Positions 17,980 through 26,855 are shown, numbered from the stretch's first letter. The stretch: 43,700 nt of DNA from Cytobacillus purgationiresistens (GCF_030813235.1 NZ_JAUSUB010000039.1:1-43700), one strand, 5' to 3'. A program made the numbers and translations. Notes: generated by a model from the letters alone, not told the origin.

Positions 17980-18960
17980 ATGCAGTCTAGGGATATTAAG
18001 AAAAGAAGCATTACAGTAAGAAGATTCGCAGGGGTATTATTAGCCTTTATACTCGTTTTATCTATGGCACCAAAAGGGTTAGCAGTTGGCAAAGGTGCAA
18101 ATGGGCCAGACGTATTCGTCATTCAAGGAATGTTGAAATCAATTGGCAGTTATGAGGGTAAAATTAACGGACACTACAATCAAGCCACTGTTCGAGGTGT
18201 GAAGTATTTTCAGAAACAGCATGGGTTAAGCCCAACAGGAGCAGTAGATGAAAATACGTTTGAATCAATCATGTATACTTATTCCAATGAAAAGTTCCCT
18301 TCAGCTCCAGGAGGCAAAGGATCAGGAGGCGGAGCTGGTAATGGTGAAGGTGCCGGAAACGGTGAAGGCGCCGGAAACGGTGAAGGCGCTGGTAATGGTG
18401 AAGGCGCTGGTAATGGTGAAGGCGCTGGTAATGGCGAAGGTGCTGGTAATGGCGAAGGCGCTGGCAATGGCGAAGGTGCTGGCAATGGCGAAGGTGCTGG
18501 CAATGGCGAAGGTGCTGGCAATGGCGAGGGTGCTGGCAACGGTAAAGGTGCTGGCAATGGTGAAGGTGCTGGCAATGGCGAAGGTGCCGGCACTGGTGAA
18601 GGTGCTGGCAATGGTGAAGGTGCTGGCAATGGCGAAGGCGCCGGCACTGGTGAAGGTGCTGGCAATGGCGAAGGTGCTGGCAATGGCGAAGGCGTCGGCA
18701 ATGGTGAAGGTGCTGGCAATGGCGAAGGTGCTGGCAATGGCGAAGGCGTCGGCAATGGTGAAGGTGCTGGCAATGGCGAAGGTGCTGGCAACGGTAAAGG
18801 TGAACAACCAGGTAAGGAACCAATCAAGGAGCCTGCTAAAGAACCTGTAAAAGAACCCGCTAAAGAGCCTGTGAAGGAACCTGGAAAAACAGAACCAATT
18901 AAAGAACCTGTAAAAGAACCTGTTAAGCAACCAGGAAAGAAGCCAATTAAAGGAAGATAA
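17980..18960 (+). CDS. Secreted peptidoglycan-binding protein with AGNGEG hexapeptide repeats
   Basis: A 326-aa exported protein. Residues 1-45 are a signal sequence with a basic start (MQSRDIKKRS), a hydrophobic core (AGVLLAFILVLSMA) and a probable cleavage after LAVG. A PG_binding_1 domain follows (VIQGMLKSIGSYEG, VKYFQKQHGLSPTGAVDENTF). Twenty-six hexapeptide units AGNGEG with few substitutions (N to T, A to V, E to K) are encoded by 18-bp repeats at 18334-18801. The C-terminus is a Lys/Glu/Pro tail of EPVKEP-like repeats. The ATG at 17980 has AAAGGATGGTG upstream. The likely role is a wall-bound flexible spacer or surface protein, with no catalytic domain. Long minus-strand frames through the repeats are artefacts. 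Confidence 0.85.
   Translation: MQSRDIKKRSITVRRFAGVLLAFILVLSMAPKGLAVGKGANGPDVFVIQGMLKSIGSYEGKINGHYNQATVRGVKYFQKQHGLSPTGAVDENTFESIMYTYSNEKFPSAPGGKGSGGGAGNGEGAGNGEGAGNGEGAGNGEGAGNGEGAGNGEGAGNGEGAGNGEGAGNGEGAGNGEGAGNGEGAGNGKGAGNGEGAGNGEGAGTGEGAGNGEGAGNGEGAGTGEGAGNGEGAGNGEGVGNGEGAGNGEGAGNGEGVGNGEGAGNGEGAGNGKGEQPGKEPIKEPAKEPVKEPAKEPVKEPGKTEPIKEPVKEPVKQPGKKPIKGR
18334..18801 (+). repeat. 26 tandem 18-bp repeats encoding AGNGEG
   Basis: Each unit is a form of GCTGGCAATGGCGAAGGT. Third-position variation between units (GGT/GGC, AAT/AAC) shows that some blocks were duplicated recently while others have drifted. Length polymorphism between strains is expected. Confidence 0.95.
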
Positions 18961-19014
18961 ATAAAATACCGGGTTAACCATTAGCTGAAGAGAAAACTAT
19001 ACGTTAGAAACCAT

Positions 19015-19050
19015 GCCGTCCGTTTCAATAAAACGGGCGGTTTTAGATTT
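19015..19050 (+). terminator. Terminator after the repeat-protein gene
   Basis: A 10-bp stem CCGTCCGTTT/AAACGGGCGG (one G-T pair) with a 5-nt loop is followed by TTTTAGATTT. Confidence 0.75.
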
Positions 19051-19154
19051 GTATTCTATTATGCATTAAGCAAACATAAGAAAGCCTAAATGAATAGACT
19101 AACTCAGATATTTTTTATTTCATTGCGGCCAAAGAGATATAGAGGAGAATGAAG

Positions 19155-19232
19155 ATGAAAATAGCCGATTTAATTGCTTTAATTCCAGCTATAAAACTCA
19201 TTATCATTGCAGGCATACCATGTTTGACATAA
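19155..19232 (+). CDS. 25-residue hydrophobic peptide overlapping the dedA start
   Basis: The ATG at 19155 follows a good AGAGGAGAA ribosome binding site. The frame runs 25 codons, starting MKIADLIALI and ending IIIAGIPCLT, and stops at 19232, 13 bases inside the dedA gene in another frame. The dedA ATG at 19220 has only a weak AGG of its own. The arrangement suggests translational coupling, with the peptide as leader or as a small membrane peptide. No homologue is known to me. It could be a chance frame, but the ribosome binding site and overlap argue for translation. Confidence 0.45.
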   Translation: MKIADLIALIPAIKLIIIAGIPCLT

Positions 19233-19846
19233 TTCAGTTCATTTCTGAATTCGATGATCATTTATCTGACTTTTTATATTCGTACGGATTGCTTATTTAT
19301 GTCCTTTTATTCCTGTTTATCTATTTAAAGACTGCCTTTGTAGTTCTCACCTTTATTCCAGGTGATTCCATCGTATTTGCAAGCGGAGCCTTAGCAGCTA
19401 TGGGTAAATTGCAACTTGCATTTTTAATCTTTTTATTTTTCTTTGCAACCGTTATGGGTGATAGTCAAAACTTTTCGATTGGCACCCTTGTTAAGCGCAT
19501 AAACCGTCAAAAACATCATGTAACATGGTTATCGGATACTCAGGTGCACAACGCGCAAAGTTTTGTCGAGCAGAATGGGCATCTCTCTATCATCATGGCA
19601 AGATTTATACCATTAATGCGCACAACTGTACCGTTTGTAAGTGGAATTATGAAATATCCTTACTTATCATTTTTAAAATACAATAGCTTTGGTGCTGTAA
19701 TTTGGGTGTTTTTTTGGTTGAGCATGGGGTTGGTCTTAGGGAATATTCACTGGGTTGAAGATCACTTACTATTGTCACTCACTATAATCTCGTTCCTGCC
19801 GCTGTTGATTCCTCTTCTTTATTGTGTGTTAAAGAAATACGGCTAA
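19220..19846 (+). CDS. DedA family membrane protein
   Basis: A 208-aa VTT/SNARE-associated membrane protein with about five helices. Key family segments are present: IPGDSIVFASGALAA in the first re-entrant region and ARFIPLMRTTVPFVSG with the conserved basic residue. DedA proteins are linked to undecaprenyl-phosphate or phospholipid flipping and membrane-potential homeostasis. The exact substrate here is unknown. The ATG at 19220 gives the usual N-terminal length. An overlapping short ORF lies upstream. Confidence 0.88.
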   Translation: MFDIIQFISEFDDHLSDFLYSYGLLIYVLLFLFIYLKTAFVVLTFIPGDSIVFASGALAAMGKLQLAFLIFLFFFATVMGDSQNFSIGTLVKRINRQKHHVTWLSDTQVHNAQSFVEQNGHLSIIMARFIPLMRTTVPFVSGIMKYPYLSFLKYNSFGAVIWVFFWLSMGLVLGNIHWVEDHLLLSLTIISFLPLLIPLLYCVLKKYG

Positions 19847-19926
19847 AAGCAACTTTACAATCGATTTTAAGAAAAGGCTTCAAACTATCTGCCTTCCATT
19901 AAGCTCAATCGACTATTAATAATATC

Positions 19927-20157
19927 CTAGCCTCTGTTTTCACCTTCGCCAGATTTAAGATAAACCTTTAATAGCATGAAGAAAAACAAAAAGCTTACTA
20001 CAGTCACTAACAATACCAAAATCAATAAAAACTCTATGCTAGCAATGTAATACACCGCTTTCATAAATTCAAAATCAATCCAAATTTCATTTTTCTTTGT
20101 TAAATCTTTTATTACTACATTACTGCCTAACAGGTTTATTTTCTTTTTTAAAGACAA
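19927..20157 (-). CDS. Hypothetical small membrane protein
   Basis: A frame of 76 codons with one strongly hydrophobic segment (about residues 37-68, IASIEFLLILVLLVTVVSFL) and a charged end KSGEGENRG. It opens with TTG at 20157 without a ribosome binding site. An ATG at 20064 would give a 45-residue single-helix protein, also with a weak site. No family recognised. It may not be a gene. Confidence 0.4.
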   Translation of the reverse strand: MSLKKKINLLGSNVVIKDLTKKNEIWIDFEFMKAVYYIASIEFLLILVLLVTVVSFLFFFMLLKVYLKSGEGENRG

Positions 20158-20297
20158 TTATGAATTGGTATATTATTAGATTAAAAGATTGTTTGAGGTA
20201 TAAAAAATCTTAAACTAAGTTTGTTGCCATTCCTTGAGTATGGAATGACCAAAAGATTCAACCCATGGCCATTTAAACAATACCTTCAAAAATAAAA

Positions 20298-20344
20298 AAA
20301 CACTATGCTCATCGTAAGAAATTTACGAGAAAGGATGGTGTTTC
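20298..20344 (-). terminator. Terminator of the ars operon
   Basis: A long imperfect hairpin (AACACTAT through TCGTAA, loop GAAA, back through TTACGA to GGTGTT) is followed on the minus strand by seven T. It lies about 100 bp past the arsC stop. Confidence 0.7.
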
Positions 20345-20446
20345 TTTTATAAATCCTATCATCTTCAGTGAACTGACACTTTTTGCAAAAGAATTATAAC
20401 GCTTTCTATCTCCATTAGTCCTACAAGATATCGTCGGACAAGTTTT

Positions 20447-20866
20447 TTATTTGCTAGCTTCAGCAAAGCTTTTGATTCGTTCACCAATTTCATCTCTAAC
20501 ACGCTGGAAGAAAGCCCATTTCTCCTCTTCTGTTCCCTCGGCCTTTGCTGGGTCATCAAAGCCCCAATGTTCACGCTTTACATGCGGAGGTGTCATAGGA
20601 CATTTATCAGCCGCATCTCCACATAATGTAACAACTAAATCAGCATTGTTTAATATTTCAGGGTCAATGATATCTGATGTTTGATTTGAAATATCAATAT
20701 CTGCCTCTTGCATTGCTTTAACAGCATTTGGATTTAGTCCATGTGCTTCTATTCCTGCACTGTACACATTCCATTCATCACCTAGGTGTTGCTTTGCCCA
20801 GCCTTCAGCCATTTGGCTTCTGCATGAATTACCTGTACATAAAAAGTAAATTGTTTTTTTAGACAT
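20447..20866 (-). CDS. arsC: Arsenate reductase (thioredoxin-coupled)
   Basis: A 139-aa enzyme of the low-molecular-weight phosphatase fold that reduces arsenate to arsenite. The P-loop is CTGNSCRS with nucleophile Cys10. The relay cysteines are Cys82 and Cys89 in LCGDAADKC, recycled by thioredoxin. Two ATG codons are adjacent. The second, at 20866, gives the standard [10 protein letters not shown] start, and AAAGGAG lies upstream. Last gene of arsR-arsB-arsC, 23 bp after arsB. Confidence 0.95.
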   Translation of the reverse strand: MSKKTIYFLCTGNSCRSQMAEGWAKQHLGDEWNVYSAGIEAHGLNPNAVKAMQEADIDISNQTSDIIDPEILNNADLVVTLCGDAADKCPMTPPHVKREHWGFDDPAKAEGTEEEKWAFFQRVRDEIGERIKSFAEASK

Positions 20867-20892
20867 CATTTATTTCTCCTTTAATTGCAAAT

Positions 20893-22191
20893 TTAATGGA
20901 TGATTAATAACCATATATATAAACCAACTAAAGTAATAAATAGTGTTGGAATAGTTAAAATTAGTCCTGTTTTAAAATAAGTTCCCCATGAAATTTTTAC
21001 ACCTTTTAGAGATAATACATGTAGCCATAATAGAGTGGCCAAAGAACCAATCGGTGTAATCTTAGGACCTAAATCTGATCCTATCACGTTGGCATAGATC
21101 AAAGCTTCTCTAACTACACCTGTTGTATTTGTATCTGCGATTGCCAATGCATCAATCATGACAGTAGGCATATTATTCATAACAGATGACAGGATGGCAG
21201 CGATGAAGCCCATAGCTATAGTTGCTACGAATAGCCCTTGATCAGCTGCTACTTGAATAACATCACTTAAGAGATTAGTTAAACCTACATTTCGCAAGCC
21301 ATAGACGACCACGTACATTCCTACAGAGAAAAAGACGATATTCCATGGCGCCCCTTTAATAACCGATCCTGTGTTAACAGCCGCACTTCTCTTTGCCATA
21401 ATCAAGAAGAAAATCGCTATAATACTGGCAATAATTGATACCGGAAGCCCGACGAATTCACCTGTAAAATAACCTATAAGAAGGATTGCCAATACTGCCC
21501 AAGACAGCTTGAACATTTTCTTATCTTTTATAGCTTCTTTTGGAGCTTTCAGTTGGGACATATCATAATTTTTCGGTATACTTTTTCTAAAAAATACGAA
21601 CAGAACTAAAATACTTGCTGCTACTGAGAAAAAGTTAGGGATAATCATCCTGGAAGCAAATTCTACAAAGCCAATACCAAAAAAGTCAGCAGATACGATG
21701 TTAACTAAGTTACTCACAACCAATGGCAGTGAAGCGGTATCAGCTATAAATCCACTTGCCATAATAAAAGGAAATACCATTTTTTCATTAAAATTAAGAT
21801 TCCTCACCATTGCTAATACAATGGGTGTAAGTATCAGTGCTGCACCATCATTTGCGAAGAAAGCAGCAACAAGCGCACCAAGTAAACTTACATATACAAA
21901 CATTCTTACTCCATTACCTTTTGCGGCCCTTGCCATATGTAAGGCAGACCACTCAAAAAAACCTATTTCATCTAGGATTAATGAGATGATTATGATTGCA
22001 ATAAAGGTTAATGTTGCATTCCATACGATAGATGTTACATCTATCACATCATTAAAATCGACGACCCCAACAATTAAAGCTAAAATTGCTCCACCACATG
22101 CTGACCAGCCGATAGATAATCCTTTAGGCTGCCCTATCACTAAAATAAGTGTGATTAAAAAAATCACTGATGCCAAGATGACTGATGTCAC
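20893..22191 (-). CDS. arsB: Arsenite efflux pump ArsB
   Basis: A 432-aa, roughly 12-helix membrane carrier of the ArsB/NhaD superfamily that extrudes arsenite or antimonite. Characteristic segments are [33 protein letters not shown] and a C-terminal [25 protein letters not shown] (given here in part). The GTG start at 22191 is backed by AGGGGGG eight bases upstream. No arsA or arsD is present, so it probably works as a proton antiporter. Transcribed with arsR (15-bp gap) and arsC. Confidence 0.95.
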   Translation of the reverse strand: MTSVILASVIFLITLILVIGQPKGLSIGWSACGGAILALIVGVVDFNDVIDVTSIVWNATLTFIAIIIISLILDEIGFFEWSALHMARAAKGNGVRMFVYVSLLGALVAAFFANDGAALILTPIVLAMVRNLNFNEKMVFPFIMASGFIADTASLPLVVSNLVNIVSADFFGIGFVEFASRMIIPNFFSVAASILVLFVFFRKSIPKNYDMSQLKAPKEAIKDKKMFKLSWAVLAILLIGYFTGEFVGLPVSIIASIIAIFFLIMAKRSAAVNTGSVIKGAPWNIVFFSVGMYVVVYGLRNVGLTNLLSDVIQVAADQGLFVATIAMGFIAAILSSVMNNMPTVMIDALAIADTNTTGVVREALIYANVIGSDLGPKITPIGSLATLLWLHVLSLKGVKISWGTYFKTGLILTIPTLFITLVGLYIWLLIIH

Positions 22192-22206
22192 TGTATAAAC
22201 CCCCTA

Positions 22207-22551
22207 TTACTCACATGAGATCCGCAATCCCTGCTCTTCTAATTCTTGTAACTTATCATCCTGATTTGGAAGATGCTCCAGCAGGTCTTGGATTAGTGGA
22301 TAATACTCACTTTGCTTATTAAGTGAATAAATGACCCATTGACCTCTCCTAGTCTCACCTACAATTCCAACATTTTTTAATTTGCGAACATGCTGACTAA
22401 TAGCGGGTTGACTCATCTTAAATATCTCCACAAATTCACAAACACAGCAGTCATGGGAATCTAAAATTTTCACCATCGTTAATCTAGTTTTATCACCTAA
22501 TAATTTTAGAAGCATTGCAGTCTTTTCAATGTCTACAGTTGAAACCTTCAT
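22207..22551 (-). CDS. arsR: ArsR family arsenic-responsive repressor
   Basis: A 114-aa winged-helix repressor. The As(III) site is the HDCCVCEFVEIF segment in the alpha-3 region, where CxC plus an extra Cys is typical of the R773-type site. The DNA-binding helix is in MSQPAISQHVRKL. A strong GGAGGTG precedes the ATG. First gene of the operon. The leader contains AT-rich near-palindromes at 22563-22590, the likely operator. Derepression by arsenite or antimonite is expected. Confidence 0.94.
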   Translation of the reverse strand: MKVSTVDIEKTAMLLKLLGDKTRLTMVKILDSHDCCVCEFVEIFKMSQPAISQHVRKLKNVGIVGETRRGQWVIYSLNKQSEYYPLIQDLLEHLPNQDDKLQELEEQGLRISCE

Positions 22552-22562
22552 GAAGCACCTCC

Positions 22563-22600
22563 ATTATTTTAAATAAACATATAATTATATTCTTATGAAT
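22563..22600 (-). promoter_or_regulatory. Probable ars promoter and operator region
   Basis: On the minus strand a perfect TATAAT lies within the palindrome TATAATTATA (about 22581-22590), followed by the near-palindrome TTATTTAAAATAA just before the ribosome binding site. No good -35 was found. The assignment of ArsR binding rests on position only. Confidence 0.4.
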
Positions 22601-22812
22601 AGAACTTAAGATTATTCATTAAACATTGTTGATAGTTAATTGCGATTTTATTCACGTGTGAACAGAATATAAGCAAACACTCATATAACCATCCGCTTAT
22701 ATAATAATACACTTATATATTGAATGCAAATATTTTTTTCTCGATATAATTGAGTAATTGTGCTTTTAATCCTAACTCTATGCTTGTCATTTGATAAGTA
22801 ATTTTAATAATA

Positions 22813-22960
22813 AAAACAAGTAAAATCATAAGTTTTGGGACCAATAAGTGAAGAAGGATCAATAATACCTTGTATCTTATTGTTCTTATAGACAAAATTA
22901 TGTACACCAGTATCACCATGAAGATAATATTTTTAATATTCTGAATTTAATATTCGATCC
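22813..22960 (-). pseudogene. Remnant of an aminoglycoside phosphotransferase/choline kinase-like gene
   Basis: The minus strand, in one frame, reads YYLHGDTGVHNFVYKNNK, then QGIIDPSSLIGPKTYDFTCFYY, then a stop. HGDTGVHNF corresponds to the catalytic HGDxxxxN loop and GIIDPS to the metal-binding Asp of the APH family. An in-frame stop lies just upstream (after LNSEY), and no N-terminal domain is present. Only the catalytic core fragment survives. The rest of 22601-23108 holds no other gene. Confidence 0.65.
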
Positions 22961-23111
22961 TATTTATATTGATCCTCCTTAATCATTCAAATGTTTATCG
23001 CTCTCTTATTAGCATCTTACAAATTATACCATTATCAAAAATTCTCTTACTAGTTTCACTAAATCGCTTCTTTAGTAAAAGAACATGGCAAGTAGCAAGC
23101 TCATAAAACAA

Positions 23112-23150
23112 AAAGAACCCCTGAGATTCATTTCATTTCAGGAGTTTTTA
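23112..23150 (-). terminator. Terminator after the multicopper oxidase gene
   Basis: The minus strand carries AACTCCTGAAAT against ATCTCAGGGGTT, followed by CTTTTTGTTTT. Confidence 0.7.
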
Positions 23151-23196
23151 GTCGGCATTTCTATTTTCAATTAAATAAAGGAACTATTACCTGCCA

Positions 23197-24726
23197 TTAT
23201 GGAATAACTATATACGGTCTCATCATTTCATAATCCTCATGCTCCAATATGTGACAATGCCATACATACCTGCCTGTATAAGGTCCAAAATTCATGATAA
23301 TTCGCGTTACCTGTTGCGGATTAGCCCTTACAGTATCTTTCCCTCCTTGTTCTTGTGGTTCTGAGGGGATTGCCGGGCCATTATAATGTATGACCCCTTC
23401 CTTATTATACTTATCGACATCAAAAGGTCTTCGGTCTATTACTTGGAAATCAATTAAGTGAACGTGAATTGGGTGTGTATCCGTTGTTAAGTTAATAAGA
23501 CACCATACTTCAGTTGATCCCAATTTAGGATTTTCTGTTATGGGGGCATCCCACTGTTTATTATCCAATAACATGAATTCACGACCGTACTTATCCATAT
23601 TATCATTTAAGGTAAGGTATCGGATTTTTGAAGCTAACTGTTCATTGATTTTCGGAAAAGGTACCATATAAGCCGGTATTACACTCGTATCAATACTTGT
23701 AAGAGGAAGAGAGATTCTGAATTCCATCACTATACCTACCGCATTTGCGGGATCTCCGTCTGGAAAGGGAGCAGGGGCGTCATTTTTCATGATAATATTC
23801 TTTCCCTCAAGATTACTAAAGTCAATGATGACATCTGCTCTTTCAGCTGGGGCAAGTGTGATTTTTTTGATTCCTATGGGATATTCCATTAATCCGCTAT
23901 CCGTCCCAATTTGATAAATGAGTTGCTCTGAATCAAGCTTGATCCTATAAAAACGGGTGTTTGATCCATTTAGAATCCGGAATCGATATTTTCGTGGTTC
24001 TACATCTAAATGGGGCCATACCTTGCCATTTACAAGGATGGTTTCCCCAAAAAATTCAGGAACAATCGATGTTTCTAATCCTTTAATCGGTTTATCTGGC
24101 TGGTTTGGATAATAAAGTGCGCCGTTTTTATGAAATGATCTATCTTGGATCATAAGAGGGATCTCGTAGTCACCACAAGGTAAATTCAATAAACGTTCCT
24201 GTTTATCTCTTATGAGATAAAAACCTGCAAGTCCCGCATATACATTGAGTCTGGTAATCCCAAGTGCATGGTCATGATACCATTGAGTAACAGATTGCTG
24301 ATTATTATCATATTGATATACTTCCTTTTTAAAAAATGGGCCTACTTGTTTGAATCCTTTGGTAAACCAAGCTTCTGGGTAGCCATCGCTTTCCGATTCG
24401 ACACTAGCGCCATGCACATGTACCACCGTTCGTACTTCCGGTACATCCACATGGGCACCGTGAACCGTATAGTCTATCGGTAAAATATGGTTTTCAGGAA
24501 GGTTGTTGATCCATTTAATAAGCACTTTTTCTCCACTTTCTACTTCAATAGTTGGTCCTGGATAGTTGCCTTCATAGCCCCATACAGTTGTTTCATTTAA
24601 CTCACTATGAAGCGATTGCTTAAATTCCGTCATATTCACTTCATAATAAGTATGAACCTTATCTTTCCATCTTGGTTTTAAAATAGGGGGAATGGGAAGT
24701 TCATCTACAAATTTAGAAAGAATCAT
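23197..24726 (-). CDS. cotA: CotA-type multicopper oxidase (spore-coat laccase)
   Basis: A 509-aa, three-cupredoxin-domain enzyme that oxidises phenolics, bilirubin-like compounds or metals and reduces O2 to water. Copper ligand motifs are HVHGAS and WYHDHALG in domain 1, and HPIHVHLIDF and HCHILEHEDYEMMRP in domain 3, where the His-Cys-His plus the Met define the type 1 site. The length is close to the 513 aa of B. subtilis CotA. No signal peptide, as for CotA. AAGGAGCGG precedes the ATG. A spore-coat location is inferred. I could not identify a sigma-K promoter. Lies between the ars operon and the flavoprotein gene. Confidence 0.9.
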   Translation of the reverse strand: MILSKFVDELPIPPILKPRWKDKVHTYYEVNMTEFKQSLHSELNETTVWGYEGNYPGPTIEVESGEKVLIKWINNLPENHILPIDYTVHGAHVDVPEVRTVVHVHGASVESESDGYPEAWFTKGFKQVGPFFKKEVYQYDNNQQSVTQWYHDHALGITRLNVYAGLAGFYLIRDKQERLLNLPCGDYEIPLMIQDRSFHKNGALYYPNQPDKPIKGLETSIVPEFFGETILVNGKVWPHLDVEPRKYRFRILNGSNTRFYRIKLDSEQLIYQIGTDSGLMEYPIGIKKITLAPAERADVIIDFSNLEGKNIIMKNDAPAPFPDGDPANAVGIVMEFRISLPLTSIDTSVIPAYMVPFPKINEQLASKIRYLTLNDNMDKYGREFMLLDNKQWDAPITENPKLGSTEVWCLINLTTDTHPIHVHLIDFQVIDRRPFDVDKYNKEGVIHYNGPAIPSEPQEQGGKDTVRANPQQVTRIIMNFGPYTGRYVWHCHILEHEDYEMMRPYIVIP

Positions 24727-24966
24727 TTTTCCGCTCCTTATTATCGCTAATTATAATTACCTTCTTACTAAAGGTTATAAATAGTACAAGCCCTATATGA
24801 CAATTTCAAATTGAATTTGTGTTGAAATAGCACAAATGTGCGAGCAAATTAATAGAAACAAAAGAGAGCAATACGCCACCACATTTTTTCTTTGTATATT
24901 CTGTTTTGCTTGATTTCTTATAAGAAACGGTCAATATGAATCTCGCTTTTTAATAAAACTTCCTAA

Positions 24967-25173
24967 TTATGAATTTGAATCTTTTAGTTCCCTAAAAGCT
25001 ATCAAGAATTGTTGATACGTCTCTACACCCATGCTATCTTGTTGCATTTGAAATAATCGCAGAAAGGTAAAATCTCTTGCAGCTTCCACAGTGCATCCAA
25101 ATGAGTTCATGATTAATTTCATATATGAAATAAAGTAATTTACCCCAAGTGTACCTGCACGGTTAATGGTCAT
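24967..25173 (-). CDS. Hypothetical 68-residue protein
   Basis: The ATG follows AAGGGGGAAG with 8-bp spacing, so it is probably translated. The sequence has no membrane helix or signal. It is mixed helical, with two methionine-rich stretches (SYMKLIMNSFG, FQMQQDSMG) and a single Cys. No family recognised. It sits 73 bp after the flavoprotein stop and 240 bp before the multicopper oxidase, so it could share a transcript with either. Confidence 0.6.
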   Translation of the reverse strand: MTINRAGTLGVNYFISYMKLIMNSFGCTVEAARDFTFLRLFQMQQDSMGVETYQQFLIAFRELKDSNS

Positions 25174-25246
25174 ACCGTTCTTCCCCCTTACTGGATGGCT
25201 GTTTGTTTTTCATTAAGGTAAGCAATAGGCTTCCCTTAAACTAAAT

Positions 25247-26629
25247 TTAACTACAAGAAGATGCTGTATCATCACAGCATGACGTTTTTGTGTTTACATT
25301 CACACTGCAAACACCGGTTTCAGGTAAATCAAGCTCAACCTTTTTTGAGGCAGCTTTATCTCCAGTCAGATAAGCCACAACTGATCTAACTTGTTCGTAC
25401 CCTGTTGCCATTAGAAATGTTGGGGCTCTACCATAACTTTTTGCACCAACAATATAAAAACCCTTTTCTGGCTGACGCAGTTCTTTTTCACCATGGGGTC
25501 TTACTGTTCCACAGCTATGAAGATTGGGATCAATAAGTGGAGCTAGTTCATGAACACTTTCTGTTGATGTATCAATGGAAGTTCTTACTTCGCTAACCAT
25601 TAATAAATCAGGTCGGCTGCCTGTGTTGACAATCACTTCATCTATTTCTTCTAAGGTCATTTCTTTTCCATTCTGGATACCAATCAATGCACTTCCTTTA
25701 TTGGATTTTTTTACTTGCTGGATGAAAAACGGAGTGAATACTTTTATTATTTGATCATCCACAAGCTTGTGAATTTTAGTTCCTAATGCTCCTCTCGCTT
25801 CAAGGGCATCCTTTTCCTCACCACCGTATGCAGCCTCGACGTTCTGTCTTCTCATAATCCATAGAATATTTGTTTCTGGATAAGATTCTTTTAATTTTGC
25901 CAAATCTAATAAGGAGTTAATAGCTGAATGGCCTCCTCCAACAACGGCAACCCGCTTTCCTGCATAACGACTTTTTTCTTTTCCCAGTATATTGGGTATC
26001 CCATAAAAGATTTGATTATGAAGCGCCTTCTCCTCTTTTAGCCAAACACCGCTAGAAACTGCTGGATTAGGACTTCCCCATGTACCGGTTGCATCAATTA
26101 CTGCCCTGGCTTCATAAGTCTTATATTCTCCTTTAGTTTCTGTATGAATGATGAAGGGAGCTTTTTCGCGATTTAATGTTTTCATTTTATCGATATCTTT
26201 TTTACCTATAGATAATACTTTGGTGTTTAAATGGATATTTAGATTAATCGCAGGTAACTTTGATAACGGTTCTAAATATTGTTCAACGATTTCATTTCCT
26301 GTTGGTAATTTCTCTAAATCAGGGTGTTTCCAGTCAGTTTGAGCTAGCAAGCTCATTGCAGCTTTATCGATGTTATAACGCCATGGTGAAAACAAGCGAA
26401 TATGTCCCCACGATAATATGTTTGCACCCACTTTCCCTCCTGCTTCCAGCAATAGAAATGATTGACCACGTTCTGCCAAATGCGCTGCAGCAGCTAAGCC
26501 AACAGGCCCTGCTCCAATTACAACAATAGGTAAGTTTTTGCTTTGATTATCTCGGGACTTTGTAATAGCTTGCGGGCTTGGAGAGCAACACCCTTGAACG
26601 TTACTTAGTAAGTTTTTTGAATTTGTCAT
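25247..26629 (-). CDS. FAD/NAD(P)-dependent oxidoreductase with Cys-rich tails
   Basis: A 460-aa flavoprotein of the flavin-monooxygenase-like group. The FAD motif VVIGAGPVGLAAAAHLAERG lies at about residues 36-55, the NAD(P) motif AVVGGGHSAINSLLDL in the middle, and an ATG-type motif (VIDATGTWGSP) between them. Unusually, the N-terminus has GCCSPSP (residues 13-19) and the C-terminus GVCSV plus TSCCDDTASSCS, outside the catalytic fold and suited to binding soft metals. AAGGAATAG precedes the ATG. Related flavoproteins occur in arsenic islands (ArsO-like), but this link is from general knowledge plus context. The substrate is unknown. A MarR gene lies upstream. Confidence 0.75.
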   Translation of the reverse strand: MTNSKNLLSNVQGCCSPSPQAITKSRDNQSKNLPIVVIGAGPVGLAAAAHLAERGQSFLLLEAGGKVGANILSWGHIRLFSPWRYNIDKAAMSLLAQTDWKHPDLEKLPTGNEIVEQYLEPLSKLPAINLNIHLNTKVLSIGKKDIDKMKTLNREKAPFIIHTETKGEYKTYEARAVIDATGTWGSPNPAVSSGVWLKEEKALHNQIFYGIPNILGKEKSRYAGKRVAVVGGGHSAINSLLDLAKLKESYPETNILWIMRRQNVEAAYGGEEKDALEARGALGTKIHKLVDDQIIKVFTPFFIQQVKKSNKGSALIGIQNGKEMTLEEIDEVIVNTGSRPDLLMVSEVRTSIDTSTESVHELAPLIDPNLHSCGTVRPHGEKELRQPEKGFYIVGAKSYGRAPTFLMATGYEQVRSVVAYLTGDKAASKKVELDLPETGVCSVNVNTKTSCCDDTASSCS

Positions 26630-26654
26630 TATCTATTCCTTCTTTCTCATATTT

Positions 26655-26805
26655 TTAGTTATTAACTGACTTTCTTAAAATATAATTAGCATCAGGCCAG
26701 GGTGCAGATCTTTCCCAAATATCTTTTGGTTGATCCGTTTAGAAAATACTTTTGCCAGTTCAACAGCAATTTCGACCGCTTTATCATTCCATCCTCTTTG
26801 AATTT
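26655..26805 (-). pseudogene. Possible C-terminal gene remnant upstream of the flavoprotein
   Basis: The minus strand reads GWNDKAVEIAVELAKVFSKRI in part in one frame. After a shift near 26735 it continues QPKDIWERSAPWPDANY and then a stop at about 26661. The composition looks coding, but no intact start or frame covers it and I cannot name the family. Confidence 0.4.
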
Positions 26806-26808
26806 AAT

Positions 26809-26855
26809 TTGTATATTACAAGTATTAACCAGAAGAATATATTTGCATAATGCAA
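26809..26855. promoter_or_regulatory. Two 13-bp palindromes (TTGCA-N3-TGCAA type) between marR and the flavoprotein gene
   Basis: TTGCATAATGCAA at 26843-26855 is a perfect 5-3-5 palindrome of the same form as the site overlapping the marR promoter. TTGTATATTACAA at 26809-26821 is a perfect 5-3-5 palindrome one base pair different in each arm. They are candidate binding sites for the MarR protein. I found no convincing -10 beside them. Confidence 0.6.

Noticed and set aside
18269..18981. Minus-strand genes across the AGNGEG repeats (Pro/Leu-, His/Leu- or Ala/Thr-rich)
   Set aside because: They are shadows of the 18-bp repeat. The plus frame has a signal peptide and a PG-binding domain.
22713..22919. 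68-codon hydrophobic minus-strand gene
   Set aside because: The other minus frame of the same stretch carries the APH catalytic motifs, so this frame is a by-product of a pseudogene.
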